Below, piece after piece: positions 16,940-24,912 of a DNA stretch of 48,807 nucleotides. Positions within the stretch are counted from its first letter, which is position 1, and the number at the start of each line of letters is the position of its first letter. The stretch is from Candidatus Omnitrophota bacterium (GTDB taxonomy: Bacteria > Omnitrophota > Gorgyraeia > Gygaellales > Profunditerraquicolaceae): NCBI GenBank assembly GCA_026387405.1, contig JAPLLV010000032.1, positions 1 through 48,807 on the forward strand, in the 5' to 3' direction. Under the pieces are notes generated by a model that saw only the letters and a list, made by a program, of their open reading frames with translations, did no database searches and was not told the DNA's origin. The translations under genes were made by a program, and so were the position numbers.

Positions 16940-19234
16940 CTAGCACTTGGAGTAACCGCAGGCATGACATTTAGAACACCCTTCTTCGTGGCGCAGCGCC
17001 CCTCCGCAATCCGGGCAGACCCCCACGATATTACCATGGTGGGACGACGCCACAGCAGCACCCCCATCTTCGTTATGGGAATGCTTCATCGCCGAAGCGG
17101 CCACCTCAACAGCATTACTTACCCCCGTGGGATTCATCAGCCTTTTTTCTACTACCCGGGCAATGGCGTCGGCGCAGGAGAAGATCCGCTGCCCCTTTTC
17201 CCAGGAAGGCGAAGGGCACCGGATATTGCGCAACTGCTCAATAATAGCCTTGACCTCAATACCGGCGCGGAAGGCCAACGACACCAGCCTGCCTAAGGCC
17301 TCAAGCTGGCTGCCGGCGCAACCACCGGCCTTGCCCATCTGGGTAAAAAGCTCAAAAGGCTTGCCTTCCTCATCCACATTGATAGTCACATACAGGTTGC
17401 CGCAACCCGTGGAAACTTTAGTAGTGGTGCCGATGATCACTTCCGGCCTTGGCCGGGGGGCGATCTCTTTCTTGGCATCCTGGGCCCTTGGTTCTTCTTT
17501 TTGTTTTACGCTGCCTACGTTTAAAACCTGCTCCTCGCGGCTTTTATCGCGGTAAATGGTTATACCCTTGCAACCCAGATCATAAGCCAATAGATAACTC
17601 TTGCGCACGTCCTCAACCTTTGCCTCATGCGGGAAGTTGATGGTCTTGGAGGTAGCGTTATGCACGTATTTCTGGAATGCCGCCTGCATACGCACATGCC
17701 ACTCCGGAGAGATATCATGGGCGGTAACGAATATCCTTCTCAGGTCCTCGGGGATCTCCGACATAGCCTGTATACTGGTAGAATCGGCGATCTTTTCCAT
17801 AAGCTGGCGGCTGTAAAATCCCCTCTCCCGCGCGATCTCTTCAAATAAAGGATCCACCTCTACCAGCTTATCATTATCCATTACATTGCGGTAATAGGAG
17901 ATGGCAAACAAAGGCTCGATCCCGGAAGAACACGGCCCGGCAATAATACTGATAGTGCCGGTCGGCGCAATAGTAGTTAATGTGGCGTTCCTCATGCGCA
18001 GGGGTGAGTCTTTTCTATCATAGATACTGCCTTTAAAGGCCGGGAAAACCCCTTTTTCCTTACCCAGCTCAAGCGATTTCTTTGTCGCCTCCTCAAGAAT
18101 AAACGACATCACCTTTTCTGCCAGGGCCACTGCCTCTTCGCTATTATAGGGTATATTAAGCCGTATCAATAAGCTTGCCCAGCCCATAACGCCCAGGCCT
18201 ATCTTACGCGTTTGTTTTGTCGCCTTTTCTATTGCCGGAAGGGGGAATCTGTTGACGTCGATCAAGTTATCCAGAAAATGCGCGGATAGCCGCGTAACTT
18301 CCTTAAGCCTCTCCCAGTCAATTTCATAGCGGTTGCCCACCTTTTTGGCCAGGGCCAGGAGATTTATGGAACCCAGATCGCAACTCTCATAAGGAAGAAG
18401 AATTTGTTCACCGCAGGGGTTGGTCGATTCGTAGCTGCCTAATTTTGGCGTGGGATTAAATTCGTTCATACGGTCAATAAAAATAATGCCGGGCTCGCCG
18501 TTCTTGTGCGCCTGTTTTACAATCAGGTCAAAAACATCGCTCGCCTTCAGGCGCTCTACGGGTTTTTTGGTGTGCGGATCGATCAGATCATACTCTCCGC
18601 CATTCTTCAGCTTCTCCATAAACTCATTGGTCACAGCGACGGAAATATTGAAATTGGTGATGTGCTTATTATTTTCTTTACAAGTAATAAACTCTAATAT
18701 ATCCGGATGGTCTACCCTTAGGATGCCCATATTGGCACCCCTCCGGGTACCGCCCTGTTTCACAGCCTCGGTTGCCGCGTCATAGACTTTCATAAAAGAG
18801 ATCGGGCCTGATGCTACTCCGCCGGTGGTTTTGACCACAGCGTTCTTCGGGCGGAGGCGCGAGAAAGAAAAACCAGTACCTCCACCGCTTTTGTGGATCA
18901 TGGCCGTTACCTTAAGGCTCTCAAAAATAGAATCCATGGAGTCTTCAATGGGCAAAACGAAACATGCGGAGAGCTGCCCGAGGTCTTTGCCGGCGTTCAT
19001 CAGGCAGGGAGAATTGGGCATAAACTCCAATGCCGTCATCATCCGGTAAAAGGATTCTTCAAGGCTGGTTATTTCTTGCGCGCTTTTGCCGCAAAGCGTA
19101 TCCCCCTGGGCGATCGCCTTTGCAACTCGCTTGAACATCTCATCGGGCGTCTCGATAACCTTGCCCGCCTCATCTTTAGTCAAATACCTGCGTTTTAATA
19201 CGGTAAGCGCATTCTCAGATAGTTGCAAGGCCAT
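16940..19234 (-). CDS. nrdJ: Vitamin B12-dependent (class II) ribonucleotide reductase
   Basis: A 764-residue adenosylcobalamin-dependent reductase of ribonucleotides. It has the active-site segments GGGTGFSFSRLRP, GGTRRGANMGIL, STNPCGEQILLPYESCDLGSINL and TIAPTGTISIIAGPCSSGIEP. A TSCPD-type region follows (about 620-695; GCGNLYVTINVDEEG, MGKAGGCAGSQLEALGRL) and then a C-terminal zinc-ribbon tail CPDCGG...CSKCHACGYSKC. ATG 19234 follows GGAGGAAC. It has its own promoter, two NrdR boxes and an intrinsic terminator, so it is a monocistronic, NrdR-controlled unit. A cobalamin supply is implied. Confidence 0.97.
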   Translation of the reverse strand: MALQLSENALTVLKRRYLTKDEAGKVIETPDEMFKRVAKAIAQGDTLCGKSAQEITSLEESFYRMMTALEFMPNSPCLMNAGKDLGQLSACFVLPIEDSMDSIFESLKVTAMIHKSGGGTGFSFSRLRPKNAVVKTTGGVASGPISFMKVYDAATEAVKQGGTRRGANMGILRVDHPDILEFITCKENNKHITNFNISVAVTNEFMEKLKNGGEYDLIDPHTKKPVERLKASDVFDLIVKQAHKNGEPGIIFIDRMNEFNPTPKLGSYESTNPCGEQILLPYESCDLGSINLLALAKKVGNRYEIDWERLKEVTRLSAHFLDNLIDVNRFPLPAIEKATKQTRKIGLGVMGWASLLIRLNIPYNSEEAVALAEKVMSFILEEATKKSLELGKEKGVFPAFKGSIYDRKDSPLRMRNATLTTIAPTGTISIIAGPCSSGIEPLFAISYYRNVMDNDKLVEVDPLFEEIARERGFYSRQLMEKIADSTSIQAMSEIPEDLRRIFVTAHDISPEWHVRMQAAFQKYVHNATSKTINFPHEAKVEDVRKSYLLAYDLGCKGITIYRDKSREEQVLNVGSVKQKEEPRAQDAKKEIAPRPRPEVIIGTTTKVSTGCGNLYVTINVDEEGKPFELFTQMGKAGGCAGSQLEALGRLVSLAFRAGIEVKAIIEQLRNIRCPSPSWEKGQRIFSCADAIARVVEKRLMNPTGVSNAVEVAASAMKHSHNEDGGAAVASSHHGNIVGVCPDCGGALRHEEGCSKCHACGYSKC

Positions 19235-19285
19235 TTGTTCCTCCTGAAAACTAAAATGATGCCGGTTATCTTATTCCCTGATCAA

Positions 19286-19314
19286 AGTATAATACCAACA
19301 GATTTTCCTGTCAA
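19286..19314 (-). promoter_or_regulatory. Sigma70-type promoter of nrdJ
   Basis: On the minus strand, -35 TTGACA (19309-19314) and -10 TATACT (19286-19291) are 17 bases apart. The -35 is a perfect consensus and the -10 differs at one base. It gives a leader of roughly 45 bases with GGAGGAAC before the ATG. Confidence 0.85.
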
Positions 19315-19320
19315 GCAAAT

Positions 19321-19368
19321 TATACAATATATTGTATAGCTGTCCTCTAAAACCACAACAAATTGTGT
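19321..19368 (-). promoter_or_regulatory. Tandem NrdR boxes
   Basis: ATACAATATATTGTAT (19322-19337, inside a perfect 18-bp palindrome 19321-19338) and, on the minus strand, ACACAATTTGTTGTGG (19368-19353) both match the known NrdR box pattern acaCwAtATaTwGtgt. Their centres are 31 bp apart, three helical turns, as in characterised nrd promoters. They sit just upstream of the -35. Confidence 0.87.
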
Positions 19369-19375
19369 TTTTGTG

Positions 19376-20404
19376 CTATTGGGGGGCGCGGCAGGATTCA
19401 CGGACCACCAGCTCCGTCGGCAAAATTAACTTTTGCGCCTTGGGGCGTTTCTCCTGCCCCAGCTGCATAAGCTGGTTTAATCTCTTTACTCCTTCCTGCG
19501 CCATCTTGACCAACGGCTGCCTTACGGTGGTAAGGGCCACCGGCCCATAAAGGCCGGAGGGATTATCGTCAAAACCTACTATCGAAAGATCATCGGGAAT
19601 ATGTTTTCCCAATTCCCTGGCCACGGCCATGACTTCCAGGGCCATGGAATCCGAAGCCACGAACACGGCCGTTGCCGGTTCGGTAATCTTCAAAAGTTTT
19701 TCCGCTGCCTGGCGGGCATGCCCGCGGGAATAATCGGTCTTAAATATATAACGTTCATCGACTACCAGGCCGTGCTTCTTAAGCGCCTCCCTATATCCCT
19801 GCAGGCGCTGCTGTGCCGCCTGGGTGATCAAATCCCCGGTGAGGTGCGCGATCTTCTTGTGGCCAAGGCTGATCAGATATTCCACGGCAGAGACTCCACC
19901 CCCCACATTATCCACGGCAATACAATCCACATCCAGATCGCTGACATAGTTGTTAATGACCATACAGCTGGTGCCGCTTTTAAAGGCATCGTCAAGCTGT
20001 TCGCGGTTACCGATGATGTCGGAAAATATGATCCCCCCCGCGCCGCGGAGATTGAGATTTATTTTTGCGTCTGTCAGGTGCAGTAATAAATCCAGTTTTA
20101 AGGCCTCGCACAACGTACCGATACCGCGGATCAATTCCAAGACATAGAAAGAATAAAACATCCCCTCATAGCGCGGGATGACCAGGGCCACGACATTACT
20201 CTTTCCCGTGGCCAGACGTTGGGCAAATATAGAAGGCTGAAAGTTTAACTCTTTTATCACCTCAAGGACCCTGACGCGGTTTTTCTCCTTTACCGAAGAG
20301 AATTTGTTGATCACTCGCGAAACAGTGGTGATCGAGACACCTGCGCTGCGGGCAACGTCCTCTATGGAGATATTTTTGGAAGGGCTCTTTTTAACGCGGA
20401 CCAT
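19376..20404 (-). CDS. LacI-family transcriptional regulator
   Basis: A 342-residue protein with the LacI helix-turn-helix (ISIEDVARSAGVSITTVSRVIN) and hinge (LNFQPSIFAQRLATGKSN) at residues 13-65, followed by a periplasmic-binding-type sensor domain (SDIIGNREQLDD, GHKKIAHLTGD, ATAVFVASDSMALEVM, IPDDLSIVGFDDNPSG, LTTVRQPL). The effector is probably a sugar. Its stop is 8 bp from the upstream NrdR box of nrdJ. The carbohydrate locus upstream is the natural target, but this is inference. Confidence 0.92.
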   Translation of the reverse strand: MVRVKKSPSKNISIEDVARSAGVSITTVSRVINKFSSVKEKNRVRVLEVIKELNFQPSIFAQRLATGKSNVVALVIPRYEGMFYSFYVLELIRGIGTLCEALKLDLLLHLTDAKINLNLRGAGGIIFSDIIGNREQLDDAFKSGTSCMVINNYVSDLDVDCIAVDNVGGGVSAVEYLISLGHKKIAHLTGDLITQAAQQRLQGYREALKKHGLVVDERYIFKTDYSRGHARQAAEKLLKITEPATAVFVASDSMALEVMAVARELGKHIPDDLSIVGFDDNPSGLYGPVALTTVRQPLVKMAQEGVKRLNQLMQLGQEKRPKAQKLILPTELVVRESCRAPQ

Positions 20405-20440
20405 TTATTGACACCTGTTGCTGACGCTATATAAAGACAT

Positions 20441-20520
20441 CGTCATTGCGAGCCCCCGAAAGGGCGAAGCAATCACGTTTTGAGATTGCTTCGTCGGCCT
20501 TCGGCCTCCTCGCAATGACG
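20441..20520. repeat. GTCATTGCGAG palindromic element, copy 2
   Basis: The outer and inner arms are the same as in copy 1. The left spacer GCCCCCGAAAGGGC and right spacer GGCCTTCGGCC are each self-complementary but differ in sequence from the spacers of the other copies. A short GACGGG/CCCGTC hairpin (20517-20533) overlaps its right edge, next to the stop of the coiled-coil gene. Confidence 0.92.
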
Positions 20521-20531
20521 GGTTTCACCCG

Positions 20532-21698
20532 TCATTTAACGATATCGCCTACTTTTATAGGCGTATTTGCATTCTTTATGTCGCAGGCGGAGATGGATTT
20601 GCGGCACTGTATCACTTCCAGATTCGCAATTGCCTTGCCGTCTCTATAGGCCTTGAAATTATCGCCTAATTTCACCCCGGAATCCTCGCCTAAATCTACA
20701 ATGACAAAATTATTATCCTTGTTGAGCGCCATGACTTTTCCGATCAGGGCAATGGTTGAATCATGCCCTGCCGCTTCCTGCTTGGGCCGCACCACTATCG
20801 GAGGCAGCTCTACGGAACTCTCTCTTTCAGGCTCGGAGGCTTGCGTGTTCTGAACCTGAGGTGCGTTGGATTTAGAGTAGAGCTGGGATTTCAGGTTATC
20901 GATCTGGGACATCTTTTCTTTTAACATAACATCCATCTCGCCGAACCTGCTGTCCAGGTCTTTGTTTTTTTGCTGAATTTCCGTCAACCTTCGTTCCAGG
21001 CTGATCTTACGGCTGGTGAGCGCGGAAAGCTGGCGGCGCAAGATGACATTTTCGCTCTTGATAGACTTGGCAGATTCATCTATCTGAAATTTATCGTTCT
21101 TCTCCCTGACCAGCTCCTGGCTGACGCTGTCAATGAGCTTCTGATTGTAATCAAGCTGGCGCTTATAATCCTGTTTCTCGCGGTTAAGGTTAGTAACCTC
21201 GAGATCTAAAGCGGACTTTTCCCTCTGGAGCTGTTCGTTATTTATCTGGGTGGTCTTTAATTCGCTGCGCAATGTCTCCAGCTGTATCTCCATATCGGTC
21301 TTGGCCTTGAAGATCCCGGCCCAGTATGCGTCCTCGGCCTGCGATTTGGCAACGGGCGGTTCTTGCGGAGCGGACTGTTTTTCTTCTTTCAATTTCTTGA
21401 TCTGCTCGGCCAGCTGGAGCCTTTCTTTTTCTGCCGAGGCGTACTTCTTATCAAGGTCGTCCTTCTCCTGGCTAAGCTTATCCATTTCGGTATTCAGGGA
21501 ACTGACTTTTTCTTCGATACGTTTTTTATCCTGGATGGTCTCGGAGAGTTGAGCCAGAAGAGAATCGTTATCTTTTTTGAGCGCGTATTTATCGCGGAGG
21601 ATCGACTGTTTGGAGCCTATGTTGACGAAAAGAATTAAAATTAAAAAGACGATTATTGCGCCCAGGCCGATTATGATAATCTTTATCTTTTGCTCCAT
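20532..21698 (-). CDS. Membrane-anchored coiled-coil protein
   Basis: About 388 residues: a short cytoplasmic start, one membrane helix (IKIIIIGLGAIIVFLILILFVNIG), a very long coiled coil (about 35-275, dense in Glu/Lys/Gln heptads such as LNTEMDKLSQEKDDLDKKYASAEKE), a Pro-rich linker with Ser/Glu, then a compact beta-rich C-terminal domain (IALIGKVMALNKDNNFVIVDLGEDSGVKLGD...IKVGDIVK). The C-terminal domain resembles small barrel domains that follow coiled coils in envelope proteins. The function is unknown. ATG 21698 and the GTG one codon earlier are both possible starts. Confidence 0.8.
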   Translation of the reverse strand: MEQKIKIIIIGLGAIIVFLILILFVNIGSKQSILRDKYALKKDNDSLLAQLSETIQDKKRIEEKVSSLNTEMDKLSQEKDDLDKKYASAEKERLQLAEQIKKLKEEKQSAPQEPPVAKSQAEDAYWAGIFKAKTDMEIQLETLRSELKTTQINNEQLQREKSALDLEVTNLNREKQDYKRQLDYNQKLIDSVSQELVREKNDKFQIDESAKSIKSENVILRRQLSALTSRKISLERRLTEIQQKNKDLDSRFGEMDVMLKEKMSQIDNLKSQLYSKSNAPQVQNTQASEPERESSVELPPIVVRPKQEAAGHDSTIALIGKVMALNKDNNFVIVDLGEDSGVKLGDNFKAYRDGKAIANLEVIQCRKSISACDIKNANTPIKVGDIVK

Positions 21699-21707
21699 CA
21701 CACCTGC

Positions 21708-21797
21708 TTATCCGTTAGGATAACACCCGCGCAATCGCCTCACAAGAGGCGCACTTTGCCATCCGATAGGCAAAGGTGTCCGCTTAGCGCGGGGTGT
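21708..21797. repeat. Cloverleaf-like multi-hairpin repeat element
   Basis: The outer arms ACACCCGCGC (21723-21732) and GCGCGGGGTGT (21787-21797) enclose two hairpins, CGCCTC-ACAA-GAGGCG (21736-21751) and CTTTGCC-8nt-GGCAAAG (21754-21775). A flanking hairpin TTATCC/GGATAA is at 21708-21723. It fills the gap between the ROK and coiled-coil genes. It does not fit tRNA invariants. Confidence 0.72.
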
Positions 21798-21805
21798 CTT
21801 CCGTT

Positions 21806-23041
21806 TTAGCTCAACCGGGAGAATACCTGCTGCATCACCAGGCTCGCCGCCCCCACCGCAACCGAATTTTCCCTCAACTGCGAATAGACTACCTTCAAAC
21901 CCTCGGTAGATTCCCGAAAGGCCCAATCTTTGACGGTGAGGTTAACCTTATTCAGGAACGCCTCGCCCGCGTCTTCAAACCCTCCGCCGATAACCACCAC
22001 CTGCGGGTTCAATAAGTTTACCAGGGCCGCGACTTTTATCCCCAGCCTTTTGGCAGCGTTGTCTAACGCCTTCAGGGCTGTTTCATTCTTGGAGCGCGCG
22101 GCGATAAAAACGCTCTTCAAATCCACATTATCGATATTGCTTGAGGTCAGCTGGAAAAATTCGGCTGCCGTCTGCTTATTGTCTTTTAAAGACGCCTTCA
22201 CATCTTCGGTTATCCCCAGGTCTATCTCCCAGCGCTTGAGAAAACAATCCTTGGCAAAGCCGCAGGAAAACAGATCCTGCTCCCGGAAATTATAGACGGC
22301 GACCTCTCCGGCATAACCGCGGGAACCGGTGAATACCTCCCCGTTGACCATGATGCCGCAGCCGACCCCGGAGAACATATAGATGATGTTTTTGAAACCG
22401 CGCTCCAGATATACCCAGTGTTCCCCGAAACAGGCGCTGGCGGCGTCGTTTTCAATCAAAACCGGAAGATTAAATTCCTTCTCGAGCATCTCGCGCATCG
22501 GCACGTCAACCGAAGCGTAAGTATAATAATGGTCCATCTTCTGAGGCCAATGGATGGAACCGTCTTTTCTATTCACCAGCCCGGCAATGCCGACACCGAT
22601 GCCTTTTGTCTGGGCAGTGTAGTCCTTGGAGCGGCGCATGATCTCGCGGATGATCTCCAAGACGCATTCGGTAATGTCTTTTACTGAAGGGCTTGGGCGG
22701 GCGATCTGGGTCTTGGTAATGATATTGCCTTTGAGGTCTAAAAGGAGCCCCACCATGTTCATGAGATTGAGGCCGACGCCGATAGTGTAACCTGCCTGCG
22801 GGTTTAAATCCAGAAGCGCCGGGCGCCTGCCTCCCTCGGAAACATCAAGTTCTTTTTCGTAAGCAATATTATGCTTTATAAAATCGTCGATATAATTGGA
22901 GATGGTCACTACGTTTATTCCCATCTCCTTGGAGATATCCGGCCGGCTTATCGGGCCGTACCTGCGCAGGATCTCCATAATATCTATATTGCGTTTCTCC
23001 TTCTCTGTGAAGCCGTCCTTATAGAATTCGGCCACTCCCAT
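21806..23041 (-). CDS. ROK-family transcriptional regulator
   Basis: A 411-residue NagC/XylR-type protein. The N-terminal winged helix (about 20-75; GPISRPDISKEMGINVVTISNYIDDF) is followed by a ROK sugar-kinase-like domain with GVGIAGLVNRKDG, LIENDAASACFGEHW, FSGVGCGIMVNGEVFTGSRGYAGEV and the C-terminal NPQVVVIGGGFED. The usual zinc-binding CxCGxxGC motif is reduced to SCGFAKDC. ATG 23041 lies behind a good promoter. It is probably a sugar-responsive repressor of the adjacent carbohydrate locus. Confidence 0.9.
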   Translation of the reverse strand: MGVAEFYKDGFTEKEKRNIDIMEILRRYGPISRPDISKEMGINVVTISNYIDDFIKHNIAYEKELDVSEGGRRPALLDLNPQAGYTIGVGLNLMNMVGLLLDLKGNIITKTQIARPSPSVKDITECVLEIIREIMRRSKDYTAQTKGIGVGIAGLVNRKDGSIHWPQKMDHYYTYASVDVPMREMLEKEFNLPVLIENDAASACFGEHWVYLERGFKNIIYMFSGVGCGIMVNGEVFTGSRGYAGEVAVYNFREQDLFSCGFAKDCFLKRWEIDLGITEDVKASLKDNKQTAAEFFQLTSSNIDNVDLKSVFIAARSKNETALKALDNAAKRLGIKVAALVNLLNPQVVVIGGGFEDAGEAFLNKVNLTVKDWAFRESTEGLKVVYSQLRENSVAVGAASLVMQQVFSRLS

Positions 23042-23122
23042 AGAGTAAGCTTACCTTTCTCCGTGGCAAAACCTTGAGATACAGTATTATTATAAAAAGC
23101 TGTGTATAGATTTATTTATTTC

Positions 23123-23151
23123 TTTATACTACTAAAGATTATATAAGTCAA
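23123..23151 (-). promoter_or_regulatory. Sigma70-type promoter of ROK gene
   Basis: On the minus strand, -35 TTGACT (23146-23151) and -10 TATAAA (23123-23128) are 17 bases apart in an AT-rich region. The leader to the ROK start is about 75 bases. Confidence 0.72.
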
Positions 23152-23188
23152 GTATTTTTAATGAGTAAGGGGTTTAAAAAACAGGGGC

Positions 23189-24817
23189 TTAATCGATATC
23201 AACCATATCGATGCTGTAGTCCAATGTGCCGGAAGGCGAGACCACGACGAGGTTTATCTCTTTGGTGCCTTTATGGTTATAAGAAGTGTCGAAGGATTTT
23301 GCGCTTGCCGGATGCGCATCCTTCCCCAGGTGCCCGGACCAAAGATATTGTAGTTCAGGCTGCATGCAACCGCTATCTGTGGGATAATCAAGAGAATGTA
23401 TGTTCACATTTAGAGCGGGTTTTGTTTTATAAGGAGCGGAATCAAGATCGAGCTTCCTCATATCATAAGAAGCGGACTCTTTTTTAAGGGAAACATCCAG
23501 GAATGTCTTTAAGTTATATTCTACGGGTTTATTTTCTTCTATCTCTTTAAGTCTCTCTTTAGCCAGGCCAGCGGTCTCAAGGAAATCCTCCTTAGCCTTT
23601 TCAATAACCTTGGTGTAATATTCCTTGGCCTTAGGAAGGTCTTTTTCCCATTGGCTCAATAAACCAAGCTGGTAAAAACTGGATATCACCTGAGGACTGA
23701 CAGCCTCTTTCTGGCTAAGCTTGTCAAAATAAGCCCGGCCGTTGACTAAATCGCGCCCAACATAGGTATAGATGATACCTATCTTAAAGTTTGCTTCATC
23801 GGCATGAGGGTGTTGGGGAAAACGTTTGATCAAATCTATATACGCATCCTTTGCGGGAAGAAAATCTTTGGCCTTTTCCAGATTATAGGCGCGCAGGTAA
23901 GATAAATCTTGGTCAAGGGCAACTTTACCGCCGAGTTGTTCTATCTTTTTAAACAGCTCTTCGCTGAAGGCGGCGTCTTTCTGTCCTGCGTCGGAGGCGC
24001 AAAATAACTTGGCGATCTCCAGCAATTCCGGCACCAGCGTTTCTTTGCTCCCGGACTTTTCCTTCCTTTGAATATAGGCATTGAATATTTCTTCGGATAT
24101 CGCGATATTGCCGTCAGAATAGAATTTTGAAGCCGCGGCCTTTAAATTAGCGTCATTGCTCTCGGTCTTGGTCAATATATCCACATATTGCCTGTAGACC
24201 TCGCGGCTTTTTAGTTTTTCTCCTCCGGCAAAAAGCCGATCAGCAACTTCCTTCAAAACTCCCCCGCCCTGCGCGGTCTTGCGGGAAAAACCCAGGACTC
24301 CTTCCATTAAGTCCGATAGAGACTTTTCGCGGAGCGCGTCCTGCTGGTCATTGTGAAATCTCCATAAAAGCAGCCTGGCATAAAGCTTCAGCGGATTTTC
24401 CTGCCCCAAAGAATCATCGGCCTTCCGGGCGAAGTTCTCCAGTTCTTCGCGATAGGAATTGCCCTTAGAAAAATACTCGTCCCACCCCTGGGAGTCTTCC
24501 AGGTATTTAAGCTGGGTAAAACGCGCGAGCGCTAGAAAATAGTCCGCAACCGGCTCAAGGTCGCTTCTTTTCTGGACCAGGGATTTTAAGAATACGGCGC
24601 AGTCATCGTATTTATTATTTTTGAAATACGTGTCCGTGAGTTCACTAAATAAAGGGCCCGGGTCTTCGGCGGGCTTGGACTCTATTATCTTTTGAGCTAA
24701 CGAAACGAGAGCCGCGTCTTCTTCGGCAAAAGCATAGAAGCAAAAAGACAAAAGTGAAAAGACAAAAGTGAAAGTTAAAAGAAGAAATTTAAAATTCTTA
24801 TTTTTTTCTAACAGCAT
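23189..24817 (-). CDS. Secreted TPR-like repeat protein
   Basis: 542 residues from the ATG at 24817, chosen because AGGGGAT precedes it and a signal peptide follows directly (FLLLTFTFVFSLLSFCFYAFA, then EEDAAL). The frame stays open 17 codons further, but that extension is repeat DNA. The mature part is helical with TPR-like pairs (LPAKDAYIDLIKRFPQHPHADEANFKIGIIYTYVG; ISSFYQLGLLSQWEKDLPKAKEYYTKVIEKAK). The C-terminal 90 residues are beta-like (LVVVSPSGTLDYSIDMVDID). It is probably a periplasmic scaffold. It sits after the glycosidase gene in the carbohydrate locus; no specific function is recognised. Confidence 0.78.
   Translation of the reverse strand: MLLEKNKNFKFLLLTFTFVFSLLSFCFYAFAEEDAALVSLAQKIIESKPAEDPGPLFSELTDTYFKNNKYDDCAVFLKSLVQKRSDLEPVADYFLALARFTQLKYLEDSQGWDEYFSKGNSYREELENFARKADDSLGQENPLKLYARLLLWRFHNDQQDALREKSLSDLMEGVLGFSRKTAQGGGVLKEVADRLFAGGEKLKSREVYRQYVDILTKTESNDANLKAAASKFYSDGNIAISEEIFNAYIQRKEKSGSKETLVPELLEIAKLFCASDAGQKDAAFSEELFKKIEQLGGKVALDQDLSYLRAYNLEKAKDFLPAKDAYIDLIKRFPQHPHADEANFKIGIIYTYVGRDLVNGRAYFDKLSQKEAVSPQVISSFYQLGLLSQWEKDLPKAKEYYTKVIEKAKEDFLETAGLAKERLKEIEENKPVEYNLKTFLDVSLKKESASYDMRKLDLDSAPYKTKPALNVNIHSLDYPTDSGCMQPELQYLWSGHLGKDAHPASAKSFDTSYNHKGTKEINLVVVSPSGTLDYSIDMVDID
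24729..24791. repeat. Heptamer array encoding a signal peptide core
   Basis: Consecutive 7-bp units: AAAAGAC, AAAAGTG, AAAAGAC, AAAAGTG (24743-24770), then the degenerate AAAGTTA, AAAGAAG and AAATTTA; the stretch before them is related. On the minus strand this is the coding sequence for the hydrophobic core of the TPR-like protein's signal peptide. Confidence 0.8.
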
Positions 24818-24828
24818 TGTATCCCCTT

Positions 24829-24912
24829 TTTTTGATTTTACCTTACCCTTTTTACTTTTTACTTGCACTTTTACCTTTTTCCTTTTACCTTTTTACTTTT
24901 GACTTTTTCAGA
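24829..24912. repeat. T-rich 6-8 bp degenerate repeat array at gene junction
   Basis: Repeated units of the ACTTTTT / ACCTTTTT / ACTTTTG kind run from the TPR-like gene's upstream region into the 3' end of the glycosidase gene. On the minus strand the array encodes the Lys-rich glycosidase tail VSEKVKSKKVKGKR. Confidence 0.75.

Noticed and set aside
19235-19375. Cobalamin riboswitch upstream of the B12-dependent reductase
   Set aside because: The leader is too short after the identified promoter and no B12-box-like sequence is visible; NrdR boxes explain the conserved signals.
21708-21797. Possible tRNA gene because of the cloverleaf-like folding
   Set aside because: No T-loop consensus, no proper anticodon arm and no acceptor end; the outer stem has a bulge and the arm lengths do not fit.
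21708-21926. Small minus-strand ORF of 72 codons overlapping the end of the ROK gene
   Set aside because: It is mostly the translation of the multi-hairpin repeat plus a shifted frame of the ROK gene; no ribosome-binding site or family likeness.
24818-24868. Lys-rich N-terminal extension of the TPR-like protein
   Set aside because: Encoded by a low-complexity array; a Shine-Dalgarno and signal peptide start at the internal ATG.
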